A stretch of DNA of 64,000 nucleotides from Nostoc sp. FACHB-892 (GTDB lineage: Bacteria > Cyanobacteriota > Cyanobacteriia > Cyanobacteriales > Nostocaceae): the NCBI RefSeq assembly GCF_014698795.1, contig NZ_JACJTR010000007.1:124001-188000 (forward strand). The letters run 5' to 3'. The notes under the pieces were generated by a model that did no database searches, was not told where the DNA came from, and was given only the letters and a program-made list of their open reading frames with translations. Position numbers and translations under genes: made by a program. Below are positions 63,504 to 64,000 of this stretch, in pieces (positions within the stretch are counted from its first letter, which is position 1; every line of letters begins with the position of its first letter).

Positions 63504-64000
63504 ATGAGTAAACTAATTCCAGCCATAAGAGTCAAAAACTTCAGCTTCTATTACGACAGTCAAAAGATAGTTGAAGGCGTGTCAATGGATATTTACCAAA
63601 ACCAGGTCACGGCAATTATTGGTTCTAGTGGTTGTGGCAAGTCTACTTTTCTTAAATCGTTAAATCGCATGAGTGAATTAGAAGCAGATGTGAAGGTTGA
63701 AGGAAAAGTAGAATTTTTTGGGCAGAGTATTTATGAGCGTCGTGTCAATATCAATCGCTTACGTCGCCAAGTTAGTATGGTTTTTCCCAAGCCTAATCTT
63801 TTTCCCATGAGCGTTTACGATAACGTTGCTTATGGAGTGAAATTAGTTGGATGGCATCCGAAAGTAGAATTAGATGGAATCGTTGAATCTGCCATCAAAA
63901 CTGCTGAACTTTGGGATGAAGTCAAAAATAAGCTGCACAAATCTGCTTTAGAACTTTCTGGTGGTCAACAACAAAGATTATGTATTGCTCGTGCTTTAGC
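63504..64000 (+). CDS. pstB: Second PstB-type ATP-binding protein, partial at window end
   Basis: Starts at ATG 63504 and is open to the window edge (about 165 codons seen). It encodes VKNFSFYYDSQKIVEGVS, Walker A IGSSGCGKSTFLKSLNRMSE, VFPKPNLFPMSVYDNVAYG and [15 protein letters not shown]. It differs clearly from the first PstB (VFPKPN replaces VFQRPN, so the Q-loop glutamine is a proline-flanked Pro/Lys position), so it is a paralogue and not a recent duplicate. Two pstB genes in tandem are common in filamentous cyanobacteria. The C terminus is outside the window. Confidence 0.9.
   Translation, partial: MSKLIPAIRVKNFSFYYDSQKIVEGVSMDIYQNQVTAIIGSSGCGKSTFLKSLNRMSELEADVKVEGKVEFFGQSIYERRVNINRLRRQVSMVFPKPNLFPMSVYDNVAYGVKLVGWHPKVELDGIVESAIKTAELWDEVKNKLHKSALELSGGQQQRLCIARAL

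Noticed and set aside
1..64000. tRNA, rRNA or biosynthetic gene cluster
   Set aside because: No tRNA-like T-arm and anticodon arrangement, no rRNA sequence, and no PKS/NRPS or RiPP genes were seen on either strand.

Overview
The window looks like chromosomal DNA of a filamentous, heterocyst-type cyanobacterium (Nostoc/Anabaena group). This rests on the abundant GCGATCGC (HIP1) octamers, 7-bp short tandem repeats (STRRs), many dispersed intergenic repeats, hybrid histidine kinases, a Ser/Thr kinase fused to a sulfatase-modifying-type domain, DUF1824/DUF4168/DUF1868 and Uma2 proteins, a PEP-CTERM-like protein and a Pho-box-controlled pst operon. I see no rRNA, tRNA or CRISPR array. The species is not assigned.

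Left part (0-7 kb): a sugar-acid locus. A gluconokinase gene diverges from a LacI-type regulator, with a perfect 14-bp palindrome between them. Downstream lie glucuronate isomerase, an SDR-type mannonate oxidoreductase and a LarA-superfamily (nickel-pincer racemase/epimerase) protein. Mannonate dehydratase is absent here and gluconokinase is present. I therefore infer a route glucuronate -> fructuronate -> mannonate -> gluconate -> 6-phosphogluconate, with the LarA homologue as C2 epimerase. A MITE-like element sits between the operator and the lacI start.

7-25 kb: a Uma2 protein, a FUSC transporter, avtA-rimM and glutathione-dependent formaldehyde dehydrogenase. Then comes a copper-type cluster (P-type ATPase, 26-residue membrane peptide, cupredoxin, MerR regulator, truncated copper chaperone, His-rich lipoprotein) in which three units carry near-identical MerR-type operators. 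A GAF hybrid kinase, a MATE exporter and an osmoprotectant ABC transporter (opuA-type operon) follow.

25-34 kb: a stressosome-like signalling module. RsbR, RsbS and RsbT homologues are followed by a switch-kinase/PP2C fusion and two overlapping hybrid histidine kinases, the first with an RsbT-like domain at its N terminus. A four-helix-bundle (23S intervening-sequence type) gene lies inside the module between inverted G-rich/C-rich repeats.

34-57 kb: ABC-F ATPase, DUF1824, prohibitin, a CrtISO/CrtO-type oxidoreductase, a PEP-CTERM-like protein, the kinase/FGE-like fusion, potC, a FAD/Rieske oxidoreductase, a GH31 glucosidase, a 1489-residue multi-PAS hybrid kinase, a PAS-LuxR regulator, DUF4168 and holA. 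The GH31 gene and the adjacent kinase gene each carry the same dispersed repeat inserted in the same reading phase. A 0.57-kb inverted-repeat element with an internal 21-bp minisatellite lies upstream of GH31. 57-64 kb: a DUF1868 2H-phosphoesterase-like protein, then pstS-pstC-pstA-pstB behind four 11-bp Pho-box repeats, and a second pstB running off the window end.
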